Shown one piece after another: positions 25,126-34,894 of a stretch of DNA of 64,000 bases. Below the pieces are notes generated by a model. It ran no database searches, was not told the origin of the DNA, and saw only the letters and a program-made list of their open reading frames with translations. Position numbers and translations under genes: made by a program. Source of the stretch: JABDCI01 sp964475835 (GTDB taxonomy: Bacteria; Verrucomicrobiota; Verrucomicrobiia; JABWAM01); the NCBI GenBank assembly GCA_964475835.1, contig CAYYYL010000001.1, forward strand, positions 62,001 to 126,000, given 5' to 3'. Numbering within the stretch: position 1 is the first letter of the stretch; every line of letters starts with the position of its first letter.

Positions 25126-25731
25126 TTACCCGGTGAGCAACGCCATGAAATGGAGGTTTCTTTCGAACAGGAAACCCGCCCAGGCGGGATAGAGGTCGAG
25201 CCTCGTTCGTTGGCATTCCATTCGCAGACCGAGATTATCCCAGGCCGTCCGCCATTGAGATTGGGTCCAGTAGGTGTAGGGAAGCACCACACCATGGGGC
25301 TGGTTGCCCACCCAGTCCATGAGGCGAAGACAGGCCCGATCCAAAAGGTGTTGTTGAAGGTGATCCTTAATCAAGATTCCGCGACGCGCCACGCGTGAGG
25401 CTTCGGTCATCAAAATAACGGGATCGTTCGTGTGGTGTAGAACATCCACCAGCATGACGACATCTGCGCTTCGATCCGGATGCGGAAGATGCAAGCCGTC
25501 GAAGGTTTGAACCGGGATGTGGGTTTGGGGCCGCGGCTGAATTTCGAGCCCTTCGATGTGAAGGTGGGGATTCAGCTGGGAGAGTCGGGCGGCGATGGAG
25601 CCGTCCCCGCATCCGACGTCGAGGATGGAACTTGTCCCGGATGGAAGGAGTTCGTGGAGGTGCTTCGCGAGGATGTTTATACGACGCGGGAAGACGAGGC
25701 GGCCATGGAGTTTTGAAAGAAGGGTCAGCAT
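25126..25731 (-). CDS. Class I SAM-dependent methyltransferase
   Basis: 201 aa. SAM motif I SSILDVGCGDGSIAARLSQ, then EGLEIQPR (acidic end of strand 2), FDGLHLPHPDRSADVVMLVD with VLHHTNDP (motifs II-III), as in the Methyltransf_11 group. A C-terminal segment with PYTYWTQSQWRTAW is found in methyltransferases of polysaccharide clusters. It is the last gene of the minus-strand polysaccharide block and is separated from the next by 100 bp. Substrate unknown; sugar or lipid-linked glycan is a guess from context. Confidence 0.8.
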   Translation of the reverse strand: MLTLLSKLHGRLVFPRRINILAKHLHELLPSGTSSILDVGCGDGSIAARLSQLNPHLHIEGLEIQPRPQTHIPVQTFDGLHLPHPDRSADVVMLVDVLHHTNDPVILMTEASRVARRGILIKDHLQQHLLDRACLRLMDWVGNQPHGVVLPYTYWTQSQWRTAWDNLGLRMECQRTRLDLYPAWAGFLFERNLHFMALLTG

Positions 25732-25833
25732 TTTTTTGTGGAGGGCGACAGAGGACCGCTCAACAATCGGGTTTGGCAGAAGTCTTTGGTTATGGGGAAG
25801 GGACGAACGGCAGGCCCCTTCCTGCTTCGGGGT

Positions 25834-26550
25834 TTATGTTTTCTGAAGAATAGCAATGAGGGAGAGTCCAAATGGCGGGGGGAACCATTTTTCGAGAGGC
25901 CGGATGAGGGGCAGCAGGGCATTCATCACATGATAGTTGTCGTTTGTATGTTTCTTCTGCTTCAGCACACGACCTTTGAGAAACCATCCCGGGGCAGCGG
26001 CAAAATTGAAGTACCTTAGAGCAACAAATTCGAGGGACAGGCCCTGGCAAAGAGCCCGAAGATGGGGGCGGGAGTAGCGTCGATGATGTTCCGCCACGAC
26101 GTCCAGCGTCCCAAACAACATCGGAAGGGCGGGTACGAGGATGCAGAGGGAGCCACCCGGCGGAAGCGCCGCGGCCATCCCCTCCATGGCCAACTGGTCG
26201 TGTTCAATATGTTCGAGAACATTGACGCAGAGGATGCTGTCGATACGGTGGGACTTCAGGGTTTCCGAAAAAGAGGGAAGGGTGGCATCCAGACAGGCGG
26301 ATCGGATACTCGGATGGGATCCAAAGTCTCTGTCGAATTCATTCAGGAATTCACGATCCGGTTCGATCCCGAGGTAGAGTTCGCGATCCAGGAGAAAGGG
26401 GGTGAAGTTGCCGAGGCCGCATCCGACATCGGCCACCCGCATTCCGAGATGTGGACTGAACTGGTCGAACTGCCATTGGATATAGGGCCGGGAGAGGAGT
26501 TTCCATCGGCGATAGAATTCAAGACGGGATTCCTGGGTATGGGAAGTCAT
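25834..26550 (-). CDS. Class I SAM-dependent methyltransferase, polysaccharide block
   Basis: 238 aa. SAM motif I MRVADVGCGLGNFTPFLLD, then LYLGIEPDREFL, and ILCVNVLEHIEHDQLAMEGM, the standard Methyltransf_11/23 pattern. The C-terminus (APGWFLKGRVLKQKKHT, then a hydrophobic LLPLIRPLEKWFPPPFGLSL) is like methyltransferases that act beside GT2 enzymes on lipid-linked sugars. The start shares ATGA with the stop of the upstream GT2 gene, so both are coupled. Substrate unknown. Confidence 0.82.
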   Translation of the reverse strand: MTSHTQESRLEFYRRWKLLSRPYIQWQFDQFSPHLGMRVADVGCGLGNFTPFLLDRELYLGIEPDREFLNEFDRDFGSHPSIRSACLDATLPSFSETLKSHRIDSILCVNVLEHIEHDQLAMEGMAAALPPGGSLCILVPALPMLFGTLDVVAEHHRRYSRPHLRALCQGLSLEFVALRYFNFAAAPGWFLKGRVLKQKKHTNDNYHVMNALLPLIRPLEKWFPPPFGLSLIAILQKT

Positions 26551-27737
26551 CGTGCGGACTCCGGGAGTTTCCGGTGGGAGGTTCGAAGCCCCAGCACGCT
26601 CAAGAAGAAACTGGAAAAGATGATCTGGACGCCCAGGGTGATGAAGATGCCTGCGGGAATGACGCGTCTCAGGTTTTCGGGATACGACAGGGGGCCAAAA
26701 TCAGCCGTCTTCCAGATCCACCACGCGCGAAGGAGAAGAAACAGGCCGCTGGCCAAAATTAAAAATCCGAGGGCAATGCCGCGTTCAAGATTGAGAATTC
26801 GAAACCATCGGTAAAAACCTGGGTCTTCGGGAAGAAGTCCCTCCGCTGTCGCAAAGACTTTGGTGAAACAGGCAAAGGAAATGAGAAGGTTGCCGATCAG
26901 AAGAAGCATGCCGACAACGGAAAGGGTGCCGATGTCGAGGGCGGCACGTCCGAGGTGAACCTGTTGCAGCGATAGAATGAGGAGCGCCCCGAAGCCGGCG
27001 AAACTCAAAAGAAAACCGGGATAGAGGAAGAGCCAGCGGGGGCTGTATAGGAGCATGAAGCGTAGGTGACGCCAGCCATCCCTCCAACTTCGGAGATGGG
27101 GTGCCCGGGAGCGTCCAGCAGGATGGAGGGTGATGGGAACCTCGAAGACTTTAAGCTTTTGGAACACCGCCTGGATGACCATTTCGGAGGCAAACTCCAT
27201 ACCGGTGGTGTGAAGATCCATCTGATCAAAAGCCTCGCGAGTAAGCGCACGCATGCCGCAATGGAAATCATGCACCGGGGAGTTGAAAAAAAATCGGCCA
27301 ATGGTGGAGAGGATGGGGTTGCCAACCCAGCGATGAAGCCACGGCATGGCACCGGTGGTAATCGTCCCACCACCTGAGGGAAGGCGGCATCCGATCACCA
27401 AGTCCTGTCCTTCCCTAAGCTTTTCCAGGAAGGGATGGATTTCAGAAAAATCATAACTGTCGTCCGCATCCCCCATGAGGATCCATCGGCCCTGGGACGC
27501 TGCCATGCCCTGCCGAAGCGCTTCGCCATAGCCCTGCCGCGCCACGTGCACCACTCGGGCCCCATTTTTTTGGGCGATTTCGATCGATCCGTCGTGACTG
27601 CCATTATCCGCGACAAGGATTTCACCTTTGAGACCGGACTTCTCGATTCCTTTCCGTGCCTTTTGGATGCAGGAGGCGAGCGTCTCCGCCTCATCCAGGC
27701 AGGGCATCAGGATCGTCAGATCAAGGGGAGCGCTCAT
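26547..27737 (-). CDS. Membrane-anchored family 2 glycosyltransferase (dolichyl-phosphate sugar synthase-like)
   Basis: 396 aa. The N-terminal GT-A domain has LTILMPCLDEAETLASCI, ILVADNGSHDGS, QGYGEALRQGM and the metal site GDADDSYDF, as in DPM1-type enzymes that charge polyprenyl phosphate with a sugar. About four membrane helices follow (residues about 235-385). It is coupled on both sides by ATGA overlaps: the GT-C protein upstream and the methyltransferase downstream. Probable role: making a polyprenyl-phosphate sugar donor used by the GT-C protein next to it (inference). Confidence 0.85.
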   Translation of the reverse strand: MSAPLDLTILMPCLDEAETLASCIQKARKGIEKSGLKGEILVADNGSHDGSIEIAQKNGARVVHVARQGYGEALRQGMAASQGRWILMGDADDSYDFSEIHPFLEKLREGQDLVIGCRLPSGGGTITTGAMPWLHRWVGNPILSTIGRFFFNSPVHDFHCGMRALTREAFDQMDLHTTGMEFASEMVIQAVFQKLKVFEVPITLHPAGRSRAPHLRSWRDGWRHLRFMLLYSPRWLFLYPGFLLSFAGFGALLILSLQQVHLGRAALDIGTLSVVGMLLLIGNLLISFACFTKVFATAEGLLPEDPGFYRWFRILNLERGIALGFLILASGLFLLLRAWWIWKTADFGPLSYPENLRRVIPAGIFITLGVQIIFSSFFLSVLGLRTSHRKLPESAR

Positions 27738-29398
27738 GATGGGCTGCTTGCGTGGAGGTGCGTGCCGAATCCATGGGATTGGTTTCCGTCGGGAGGGACG
27801 TTTAATCGATAGAGTTCCAGCTCAATCACTCGGGTCTTTTCCATAGATGGTTCCGCTGGGGGTGCCGAATGGAGGCCTAGCATTTTCCAATAGAGGGATC
27901 GGAGACGCAAACTGAAAGGGGGTGGGCTCGAAGGGATTCGCGCAAGGTATTTTGTGATCGGGACGACGGATCCCCGAAGGAAATCCGCCACTTCCGGGTC
28001 GAGCGGCTCGTTCCGATTCCAGAGAAAACAGATCGATGCGTTGGGAGCTGTGGCGACCGCAGCTTCGAGACGGGAGCGGCGGTCACAATCAAATCGAACA
28101 AGGCGGTTTGCAACGGCGGATGTGGATTCAAGACAGGCGACATCCCACGATTCAAAGGGAGGCGATTGCCTGTGAAGATTGCTCAGGATCACATCGTCCC
28201 GATTGGTGGTTCGTCCGAGAAAGGTGCCGATCCGCTGGCTTGCTTCCGAGATCCGTGGGATGGAGGTCTGGGTTTGAACATAGATTCCGCCCAGGATCGC
28301 AAGGATCACCAGGGCGGAGACGCTCCATTTTCGTTTGAAGGCGTGAAGCCACCATGCGGTCAGGCAGGCTGCGGGAAAAACCAGATATTCATACATCGAC
28401 CGTTCCTGATGAAAGAAATGAGCCAGGGCCAGCCCGGTCATGAAAAAGGTGGAAAAATATAGGGCGAAGGCTCCGCACCATGCCGGGGGGCAACGATAGC
28501 GAAGGAGGAGACTGATGGCGCTGAGGCCCCCCAACGCGAGCGCCGGCCCTGCAAGGACCAGGCTTCGGAGGACGATCCGCGGAAGGACCACCCAGCGCGA
28601 GGGATTGGAGGAATGAAGAGCCGCCTGTCCGGCGAGATAGGTGAAATCGGCCTGCAGATGAGGCGTGTAGAGGATCAGTTGCAAAAGGAACAGGGCGCCC
28701 GAAACGGTGAATCCTGTGATCAACGCGAGCCATAGCGGATTGCGAAAGGGATGCAGGGTTTCGTCCAGCCAGGTTCGTTCCGGGTCTTTGGACAGGACAA
28801 GTAACGCGGGAAGCAGGGTGAAGCTGAACCATGAGATTTGAACGGAGGCGAAGGCCGCGCAACCGAGTGCCAGCACCCTTGAGCGGGGCGACCAGAATAG
28901 GAGGATCCAGACGGTAAGTGGCCAGGTGAGAGTGCCGAGCGCGACGACATTCGGGTCGATGTCGAAAAACACAGAGGCGGGTGCGACTGCGAAAAGGACG
29001 GAAGCCATCCATGCCGGGATCGGGGAGGTCCAGCGACAGAGGATGGAAAAGGTGAGCCCTGTTCCGATCAGGCCGAGCAGGGCGACAAAACCCTCCACCG
29101 CCCAATCCCCTCCGAATGACTGGAGGGCGGTGTAGATCCAGAGAATGGGATAGGGATGGTGGGCGTAGTTATAAAGTTCGGGATGTGAAACCTGTCCAAA
29201 CATATAGTGGATGTCGAGCAGGGCGCCTTTTCGTGCGAAAAATCCGTACTCGAGAAGCTTGCGTGTCTCCCAGATCTCCCAATAAGACCATGGAATCGCG
29301 TGCAGCCAGGGCAAAAGCCGCGCCATGAGCCAGACGAGAAGGAGGCTGATCCACATCCAGGGAGCCGCCGGTCGAAAATCACGCGAAGGTGTGTTCAT
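27734..29398 (-). CDS. Multi-spanning GT-C-like membrane glycosyltransferase
   Basis: 554 aa with about ten membrane helices in residues 15-370 and a soluble C-terminal part of about 180 residues. The first periplasmic loop carries the acidic residues (WEIWETRKLLEYG) where GT-C enzymes of the PMT/ArnT type have their catalytic Asp/Glu, followed by HPELYNYAHHPYPILWIY. Such enzymes transfer a sugar from a polyprenyl-phosphate donor outside the inner membrane. The neighbouring GT2 could make the donor. Acceptor unknown. It is the first gene of the minus-strand block and faces the wzy-like gene across a 110-bp divergent region. Confidence 0.7.
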   Translation of the reverse strand: MNTPSRDFRPAAPWMWISLLLVWLMARLLPWLHAIPWSYWEIWETRKLLEYGFFARKGALLDIHYMFGQVSHPELYNYAHHPYPILWIYTALQSFGGDWAVEGFVALLGLIGTGLTFSILCRWTSPIPAWMASVLFAVAPASVFFDIDPNVVALGTLTWPLTVWILLFWSPRSRVLALGCAAFASVQISWFSFTLLPALLVLSKDPERTWLDETLHPFRNPLWLALITGFTVSGALFLLQLILYTPHLQADFTYLAGQAALHSSNPSRWVVLPRIVLRSLVLAGPALALGGLSAISLLLRYRCPPAWCGAFALYFSTFFMTGLALAHFFHQERSMYEYLVFPAACLTAWWLHAFKRKWSVSALVILAILGGIYVQTQTSIPRISEASQRIGTFLGRTTNRDDVILSNLHRQSPPFESWDVACLESTSAVANRLVRFDCDRRSRLEAAVATAPNASICFLWNRNEPLDPEVADFLRGSVVPITKYLARIPSSPPPFSLRLRSLYWKMLGLHSAPPAEPSMEKTRVIELELYRLNVPPDGNQSHGFGTHLHASSPS

Positions 29399-29508
29399 GG
29401 GCTGATACTTCGGGGGAATTTCCCCGTGTGGTGCTTCAGGCTACCAGAAGGAGACCGGCGAACGAAGCTCCAATGCTTCCCCATTGAATTCCTGCATCAA
29501 GAGGAGAT

Positions 29509-30993
29509 ATGGTCGTAGGCATTGGTCTTTCGCCCATGAATCTCCAGAAAACAGCCTCCTGGTTCACCCCTCTTCAGATTCGGCTGGGCCTGTGCATGAT
29601 CGGACTTCTGGGTTATGCCCTTTACGTGGGAAAGAAAATTGGGGAATCCGAGGGGAAAAATACCATCGGTTTTCTGTGCCTGCTTGGGGTCCTCATCCTT
29701 TTGATCCGGCTCGGGAAAAGGGCGTGGCTGGTTTTTGCCTTTGTCATGAACCTGGATATTCCGGTGCCAGTCACCTTCGGCAAGGATTTTTCCATGAAGG
29801 AGCTTCTCTGCATGCTTCTGATGGCCCAGGCGGTTTTCCAAATGGGGGTGCGGCGTCAGATGTTTTATATTTTCCGTCCAGAATATGCCTTTTTCCTGCT
29901 CTATTCCGGTTGGGCTTTGCTTGTGCTGATCATGAATCCCGTGGGATTTGCGATTTTTGGAAGTCAGATTGTTGGAGGGAGATTTTACTTCCAGCTCTTT
30001 CTGGCAACCATGGCCTTTCTGGTTCTGGCCCGGGGTGATATCCGTGAAGGGGATGCGAAGTTGTTTATCGGGCTTACTCTTACATCAAGCATCATCAACA
30101 CCATCTACACCTATTTTGCCTGGGGTGTGCCGGCAGGGGCTTTGAATGCCAATCCCTTCGAGGAGGGCCAGTACTACACCTGGCAGCAGGCGCTGGCGGA
30201 TCCTGGGTCCCTGATTCTTCGATTTCTCTTTGCCCACTATTGGATGAGCCATTTTGTTTCCCTTTCGGGGTGGCTGTGGCTTCCGTTGATTGGGGCCTGT
30301 TATTCGGTTTTGCTTTTGAGTGGCCGCCGGATGGGGCTTGCGTCGGTGATGGCATACCCATTTTTTGCGGCATTCATGCGGCGGCAATGGTTTGTGGCGG
30401 TGTGGATGTGTTTGATCATGCTCGGGGGAGCGTTTGGCCTGGCGTGGGGGCAGGGGAAGCTTTTTGATCTGCCGCTTACCGTTCAACGGGCGTTGTCCTA
30501 TCTGCCGGGCGAATGGCATCCGACCGCGGACTTGGGACTGGATGACCCCTATCGGAGAATCCTTCGTGAGGAGGCGCTTCACCGGATCCAGAAGCATCCA
30601 TGGATTGGGGTGGGATGCAATGTAAGTGTCGCCGACTACTGGGCGGACCGATTCCTGAGCGGACAGCAGATCACGGGAAATCTCGCGGGCGGGAGCTGGC
30701 ACACCACCTGGCTTGGGATTGCGGCGGATTTCGGAATTCCCGCTGCGGTGTTCTGGGGACTTCTTCTCGTCCAGGTGACCCTTCTGAGCCTGCGCCTCGC
30801 CCGAAAACTTCCCGAGAAGTCCTTTCAAAAAACCATGGCGGGTTTTATTTTCATCACTCTCTGCAGCACGTGGGTCAATTCGTGGACGAGTGGTCATTCC
30901 ACCATTCTTCCCTTCAACTATTGGTGGCTCTATGCCCTGCTTTTTCCGCTTGCGAGGAATCTGCGTGAAAGCACCAAGCCTCTTGAGACGTGA
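29509..30993 (+). CDS. O-antigen polymerase/ligase-like membrane protein (Wzy_C type)
   Basis: 494 aa, about ten to twelve membrane helices. In the large periplasmic loop and after it: LREEALHRIQKHPWIGVGCN and GGSWHTTWLGIAADFGIPA, the usual Wzy_C/O-antigen ligase pattern. It would polymerise or ligate lipid-linked oligosaccharide at the outer face of the inner membrane. GAGGAG stands 5 bp before the ATG at 29509, which supports this start over the ATG at 29536. The stop shares GTGA with the next gene. It begins the plus-strand polysaccharide block. Confidence 0.82.
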   Translation: MVVGIGLSPMNLQKTASWFTPLQIRLGLCMIGLLGYALYVGKKIGESEGKNTIGFLCLLGVLILLIRLGKRAWLVFAFVMNLDIPVPVTFGKDFSMKELLCMLLMAQAVFQMGVRRQMFYIFRPEYAFFLLYSGWALLVLIMNPVGFAIFGSQIVGGRFYFQLFLATMAFLVLARGDIREGDAKLFIGLTLTSSIINTIYTYFAWGVPAGALNANPFEEGQYYTWQQALADPGSLILRFLFAHYWMSHFVSLSGWLWLPLIGACYSVLLLSGRRMGLASVMAYPFFAAFMRRQWFVAVWMCLIMLGGAFGLAWGQGKLFDLPLTVQRALSYLPGEWHPTADLGLDDPYRRILREEALHRIQKHPWIGVGCNVSVADYWADRFLSGQQITGNLAGGSWHTTWLGIAADFGIPAAVFWGLLLVQVTLLSLRLARKLPEKSFQKTMAGFIFITLCSTWVNSWTSGHSTILPFNYWWLYALLFPLARNLRESTKPLET

Positions 30994-32051
30994 AACGGGA
31001 CGTTTTTCTTCTGGCAGCCTACAACGCCGTGACGACGGCGGTGTCCGGAATGGACCGCGCGGTGGTGGAAGGAGGAAAGCCCGAGGTCATTGTCTTTCGA
31101 CCCACGTTACACCGGTTTCTGGAGCCTCTGGAGGGTCAGGGGGTGAAGCTGTTTGAATTCCCCCAGGGAATCCCTGTGAACCTGTATCGTCCGTGGCGAT
31201 GGCCCGTGTATCGCTCACGAATTCGTGCATGGAGGGAGGGTATGCTCGATCATATCCGGGGATGCCGCGTTCATTTTTACAGCAAGGGTTACGATGTGGG
31301 TTGCATGGGGTTGCTCGGCCACCTTGCGTCGGACAATGAACTTATCTTCACCAATCTCGAAGCGGATGACGCCTCGGGGGTTTATGGGGCTGCGTGTCAG
31401 GATGGAACCTCCCATTGCCTTGGGTGGCTCGCCACATGGATCTCCGGGGCGCCGATCCACTACTGTCGTCCTCATTCACCCATTCCGGTTTTACGGCCCG
31501 AATTTTTTGAGAAATTTCAAATCAGGATCCTTTCCCGTGAATCCCTTGAGGCGGCGATGGAAGGCCCCTGCCGGCGGGCCCTTACCGTCACCAGTGAGGC
31601 CGAGGTTTTGTGGCTCTACGACGAGGATCTGGATTGTGTCGGATGGGGAGGCGTTTCCGCGGACGTGTATCGGGAAAGTCTGAGTAAAGTCCGGGCGAAG
31701 GTGGACATTCATTTCCCTCGTCGGGTCCAGCAATTCAAAAGTCATCCCGCATCCCCGCGCTCGGACGGCACGTTTTTTTCAGGGCTTGCAGAAATTCCTT
31801 CTCACCTACCTCTGGAATTCGTCCGTTTTCCCCGTTTGAAATGGGTGATTGGAATGCCGAGCTATGCGATGCGTTTTTTTTCCACCCGGAAGGGGGTGCG
31901 AGTGGCCTCCATTCTCCCCCAGGTGCCCATGACGGAAAACCTGTCAGGGCACTACCAAAAATTACTTCAACGCTGGATTGATCCAGAGGGAAATATTGTC
32001 CCGATCGAGAACCTCGAGTCCTTTGCCTGGATGTGCTCTCATGCATCCTGA
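30990..32051 (+). CDS. Unrecognised protein of the polysaccharide block, possible glycosyltransferase
   Basis: 353 aa starting at GTG inside the stop of the wzy-like gene (GTGA). No family is recognised with certainty. It has no signal peptide or membrane helix. Notable points: DVFLLAAYNAVTTAVSGMDR at the N-terminus, VHFYSKGYDVGCMGLLGHLA, and a C-terminal half with KVDIHFPRRVQQFKSHP, then IPSHLPLEFVRFPRLKWVIG and MPSYAM. The last part recalls the donor-site region of sialyl-/polysialyltransferase-like GT-B enzymes (K-x-HPR, IP-E-L, xSS). Together with its place this makes a glycosyltransferase likely; the donor is unknown. Confidence 0.45.
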   Translation: MKRDVFLLAAYNAVTTAVSGMDRAVVEGGKPEVIVFRPTLHRFLEPLEGQGVKLFEFPQGIPVNLYRPWRWPVYRSRIRAWREGMLDHIRGCRVHFYSKGYDVGCMGLLGHLASDNELIFTNLEADDASGVYGAACQDGTSHCLGWLATWISGAPIHYCRPHSPIPVLRPEFFEKFQIRILSRESLEAAMEGPCRRALTVTSEAEVLWLYDEDLDCVGWGGVSADVYRESLSKVRAKVDIHFPRRVQQFKSHPASPRSDGTFFSGLAEIPSHLPLEFVRFPRLKWVIGMPSYAMRFFSTRKGVRVASILPQVPMTENLSGHYQKLLQRWIDPEGNIVPIENLESFAWMCSHAS

Positions 32052-32066
32052 AAGGGTTGACCAACC

Positions 32067-33467
32067 ATGACATCGCGACGCGCTACGATCATTCTTGGAG
32101 TCAGTTGCTTGCTCTCCGTATTTCTGGTGAACGAGTGGTCTCTCGCCTTCCTTTTCAGTCCGCACGGGCACATTGATTCCATTTCCCGCTGCATGGTGAT
32201 TCGGATCTGCGGTGGATCGTTGCTGGTGTTCGGCGCCGTTTCGACCTTTTGGCCCGACCGCATCCGACTGAGTCTGGTCGCCCTGGTCTTGCTGGGAATC
32301 GTTCTTGCCTTGGGCCTCGGGGAATTGACGCTGAGGCTTGCGCGACGCAGTGACCCCAATCTCATCAACCATGCCGGGGAGACGCGCTATGTCAGTTCGT
32401 CAGATTTTCATCACGCGTACCGGCCGGACGAGGTCTTCACCCGATATCCCACCCGGTGGGATGAGTTTTCTCCCGTGGAAATTCAGGTCAATTCCCTGGG
32501 GATGAGAGGAGCGGAGGTTCCCGTGAAGGAGCCGGGGGAGGAGAGGACTATTCTTCTCGGGGATTCATTCCTGGAAGCTGATGAAATCGAGGAGAACGTC
32601 ACGGCGGCAGCCTGGTTGACGCGGGATTTTTCCACCCGGCGGCGACGCTTTCTTCAACACGGAGTTTCCAGCTGGTCACCGCTTCTCGAGTGGAACTGGC
32701 TTTTGAAAGTCGGACTGAAGTTGCAGCCGGATCGGGTCATCCTGTTTCTCTTCGTGAACGATTTTTACAGTCACTACGCTCATGGGGATGTTGCTTACAC
32801 GCGGGAGACGGAATTCGATGAGGACGGAAATCCCGTTTCATTCAAGACCGCGCTTTTTGGCGACTATGTGAGGAATCCGAAAAAGGGATGGGCCTGGCCC
32901 GGGCTCCTGAACATGCTCGATGATGCCTATTGGTTCACCCGGAAGGCGACACAGATCCCGCAGCATGATCTGGATACGTTGCTGGCAACGTCCAATCCTC
33001 AATTTGAAATGTTTCTGGAGCAATTGGTTCCGCGGCCGATGAAGGAGAGCGGGACGATTCGTGATACCTTGAGACTTTCCCGTCCCCGAAGTCTTTGGGA
33101 TGAGCAAACCGTTTCAGATGTGGAAGTTAGCCTGGGATATCTGCGCCGTATCCGCACCCTTTTGAACCGGAGAAGAATCGATTTTGTCATCACGGTGGTG
33201 CCTGCGCCATGGAATATTTCGCGTGAGGAGAGTCCACTGGCCCGACGGTACGATGCATTTGGTGAGTGCACGGTGCCGATGGGGGGTCTTGAGGAGGTGA
33301 TCCGGGGATTCTGCCGTCGTGAAGGAATCCGCTATCTCGATTTGAGTGGAGCGTTGTTTGAGGCTTCGAAACGTGGAAAGCACCATCTCTATCTGAACTA
33401 CGATGGCCACTGGAGCCCTGAAGGGCATCGTGTCGTGGCGGACGCCATCAGCAATTTTTTAAAGTGA
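32067..33467 (+). CDS. Membrane-anchored SGNH/GDSL-like hydrolase or acyltransferase
   Basis: 466 aa. Three N-terminal hydrophobic segments (about 8-30, 42-60, 67-86), then a soluble SGNH domain with S167 in TILLGDSFLEADE as nucleophile, the Asn of LFVNDFYSHY as oxyanion residue, and a late Asp/His pair in YDGHWSPEGH (about residue 450). This architecture belongs to enzymes that add or remove acyl groups on exported polysaccharide (AlgX/AlgJ or PatB style). It lies between the unrecognised gene and the flippase, in the same direction. Polymer O-acetylation is the most likely role, from context. Confidence 0.72.
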   Translation: MTSRRATIILGVSCLLSVFLVNEWSLAFLFSPHGHIDSISRCMVIRICGGSLLVFGAVSTFWPDRIRLSLVALVLLGIVLALGLGELTLRLARRSDPNLINHAGETRYVSSSDFHHAYRPDEVFTRYPTRWDEFSPVEIQVNSLGMRGAEVPVKEPGEERTILLGDSFLEADEIEENVTAAAWLTRDFSTRRRRFLQHGVSSWSPLLEWNWLLKVGLKLQPDRVILFLFVNDFYSHYAHGDVAYTRETEFDEDGNPVSFKTALFGDYVRNPKKGWAWPGLLNMLDDAYWFTRKATQIPQHDLDTLLATSNPQFEMFLEQLVPRPMKESGTIRDTLRLSRPRSLWDEQTVSDVEVSLGYLRRIRTLLNRRRIDFVITVVPAPWNISREESPLARRYDAFGECTVPMGGLEEVIRGFCRREGIRYLDLSGALFEASKRGKHHLYLNYDGHWSPEGHRVVADAISNFLK

Positions 33468-33474
33468 CCCTGGA

Positions 33475-34890
33475 ATGAGCCTTCTTCGAAACAGTCTGAT
33501 CTACACCGGGATCGCTGTGTTGCAAAAAGGCATTGGCCTGCTTCTGTTGCCGCTCTACACGGCGTATCTGGCGCCGGCGGATTACGGGGTGATCGGGACC
33601 GTCACCGCGGTGGTGGGTCTGCTGACACTGCTTTATCCTCTGGGGGGCGATGCCTCGATTCTAAGGCACTTTTTTCCTGCAGGCGCGGTGCAGGCCCATG
33701 CGGCTCGGGTCTGGGGAACTCTGACCATGTTTCTTTTCATGGTGGGACTGGGGATGACCGTGGTTCTCTGGTTCACCCACCCTTGGTTTCTGGATCGTCT
33801 GTTGGGACAGGTGGCGTTCTGGCCTTGCGTGGCCACAGGGCTGGGAATGGCCTGGTTCGCCTCCCTCCGGAGTTTTTACAGCCTCAGTCTTCAAATCCGT
33901 CAGCGGGGAATCGACTACCTTCGTGTCGAGGGCGGTTTTGTGGTGTTTCGTCTGCTTCTCTTTCTTCTTTTGGTCGTCGGCCTTCAGTGGAAGGCGACCG
34001 GAGCGCTTCTGGCTTTTCTCGTGGCCGAGGGGGTGTTTTGCGTCATCGCCATGGCGCTCTTTTCGCGGGATGTGGAATGGAGTCTTGATCGTACGGTGTT
34101 GCGTCAATCCCTTTCTTATTCCCTACCCGTGGTTCCGCACTATCTTGCGGGATGGAGTACCACGTATCTTTCGGCACTGGTGGTGAATCACTGGTTTGGA
34201 ACAGAGGAAGTGGGGCTCTACACCCTTGCGGCGAATTTCGCGTTGATTCAGACCTTCCTGATCGGGGGGGTTGGTGAAGCGTACCTTCCCCGAATTTTCG
34301 CCGCCCTTTCCTCCGGCGATACCCAGGGCATGAAACATGCCCTGCACATTGGATTCCTGGCGCTTTGCCTCTTCGGTTTGTGCGCGGTTGGGTTAAGTCT
34401 TTTTTCCGGGGAAGTGTTGCGGTGGTTGACGCCTCCTGTCTATTGGGGGGCGGAGCGGGTGATCCCGTGGCTGGTGTTGGGAGGATTTCTTCAGGGTTTT
34501 TATCTCTTTTTTTCGAATCTGCTCTATTTTCACCAGGGTGGAACGAGGTTTCTTCCGATCGCCTCGTTTTCCGGAGCGATGGTGAGTGTGGGACTGATGG
34601 CGCTCTGGATTCCCAGGCACTCCATTCTCGGAGCGGGGGCTGCTGCCGCCTGTGGGGTGGCCGTCCGTCTCGTCACGGCTGCGTGCATCTGTCATCACCG
34701 GTTTTCCGTGCCCTGGCGGGGAATGTTCATGGCAAGGGTGGTGTGGCTGACACTGGCAGTCTGCGCCTTTCTTCTCGTGGCACCGCATCTCTCGATAATT
34801 TCCGGGGTAACGTTTCTGTGGAAATCAATCCTTTTGATCGCTTATGCGGGGATCCTGGGTTTTTGGGTGCTCCGCCTTCGAGGCGCTTGA
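33475..34890 (+). CDS. Polysaccharide flippase (Wzx/MATE-like, oligosaccharide exporter)
   Basis: 471 aa with about 12-14 membrane helices and no soluble domain. The N-terminus SLIYTGIAVLQKGIGLLLLP followed by LYTAYLAPADYGVIGTVTAV is the standard start of Wzx-type flippases in the MVF superfamily, which move polyprenyl-linked oligosaccharides across the inner membrane. VVNHWFGTEEVGLYTLAANFA is the second family landmark. It begins 7 bp after the SGNH gene and ends 4 bp before the next, so the block is tightly packed. With the wzy-like gene 3 kb upstream it makes a Wzx/Wzy-dependent pathway probable. Confidence 0.88.
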   Translation: MSLLRNSLIYTGIAVLQKGIGLLLLPLYTAYLAPADYGVIGTVTAVVGLLTLLYPLGGDASILRHFFPAGAVQAHAARVWGTLTMFLFMVGLGMTVVLWFTHPWFLDRLLGQVAFWPCVATGLGMAWFASLRSFYSLSLQIRQRGIDYLRVEGGFVVFRLLLFLLLVVGLQWKATGALLAFLVAEGVFCVIAMALFSRDVEWSLDRTVLRQSLSYSLPVVPHYLAGWSTTYLSALVVNHWFGTEEVGLYTLAANFALIQTFLIGGVGEAYLPRIFAALSSGDTQGMKHALHIGFLALCLFGLCAVGLSLFSGEVLRWLTPPVYWGAERVIPWLVLGGFLQGFYLFFSNLLYFHQGGTRFLPIASFSGAMVSVGLMALWIPRHSILGAGAAAACGVAVRLVTAACICHHRFSVPWRGMFMARVVWLTLAVCAFLLVAPHLSIISGVTFLWKSILLIAYAGILGFWVLRLRGA

Positions 34891-34894
34891 TTTC

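Noticed and set aside
25071..25295. N-terminal extension of CimA
   Set aside because: It runs into the next gene, and CimA starts normally with the SLYDTTLRDG segment near the N-terminus.
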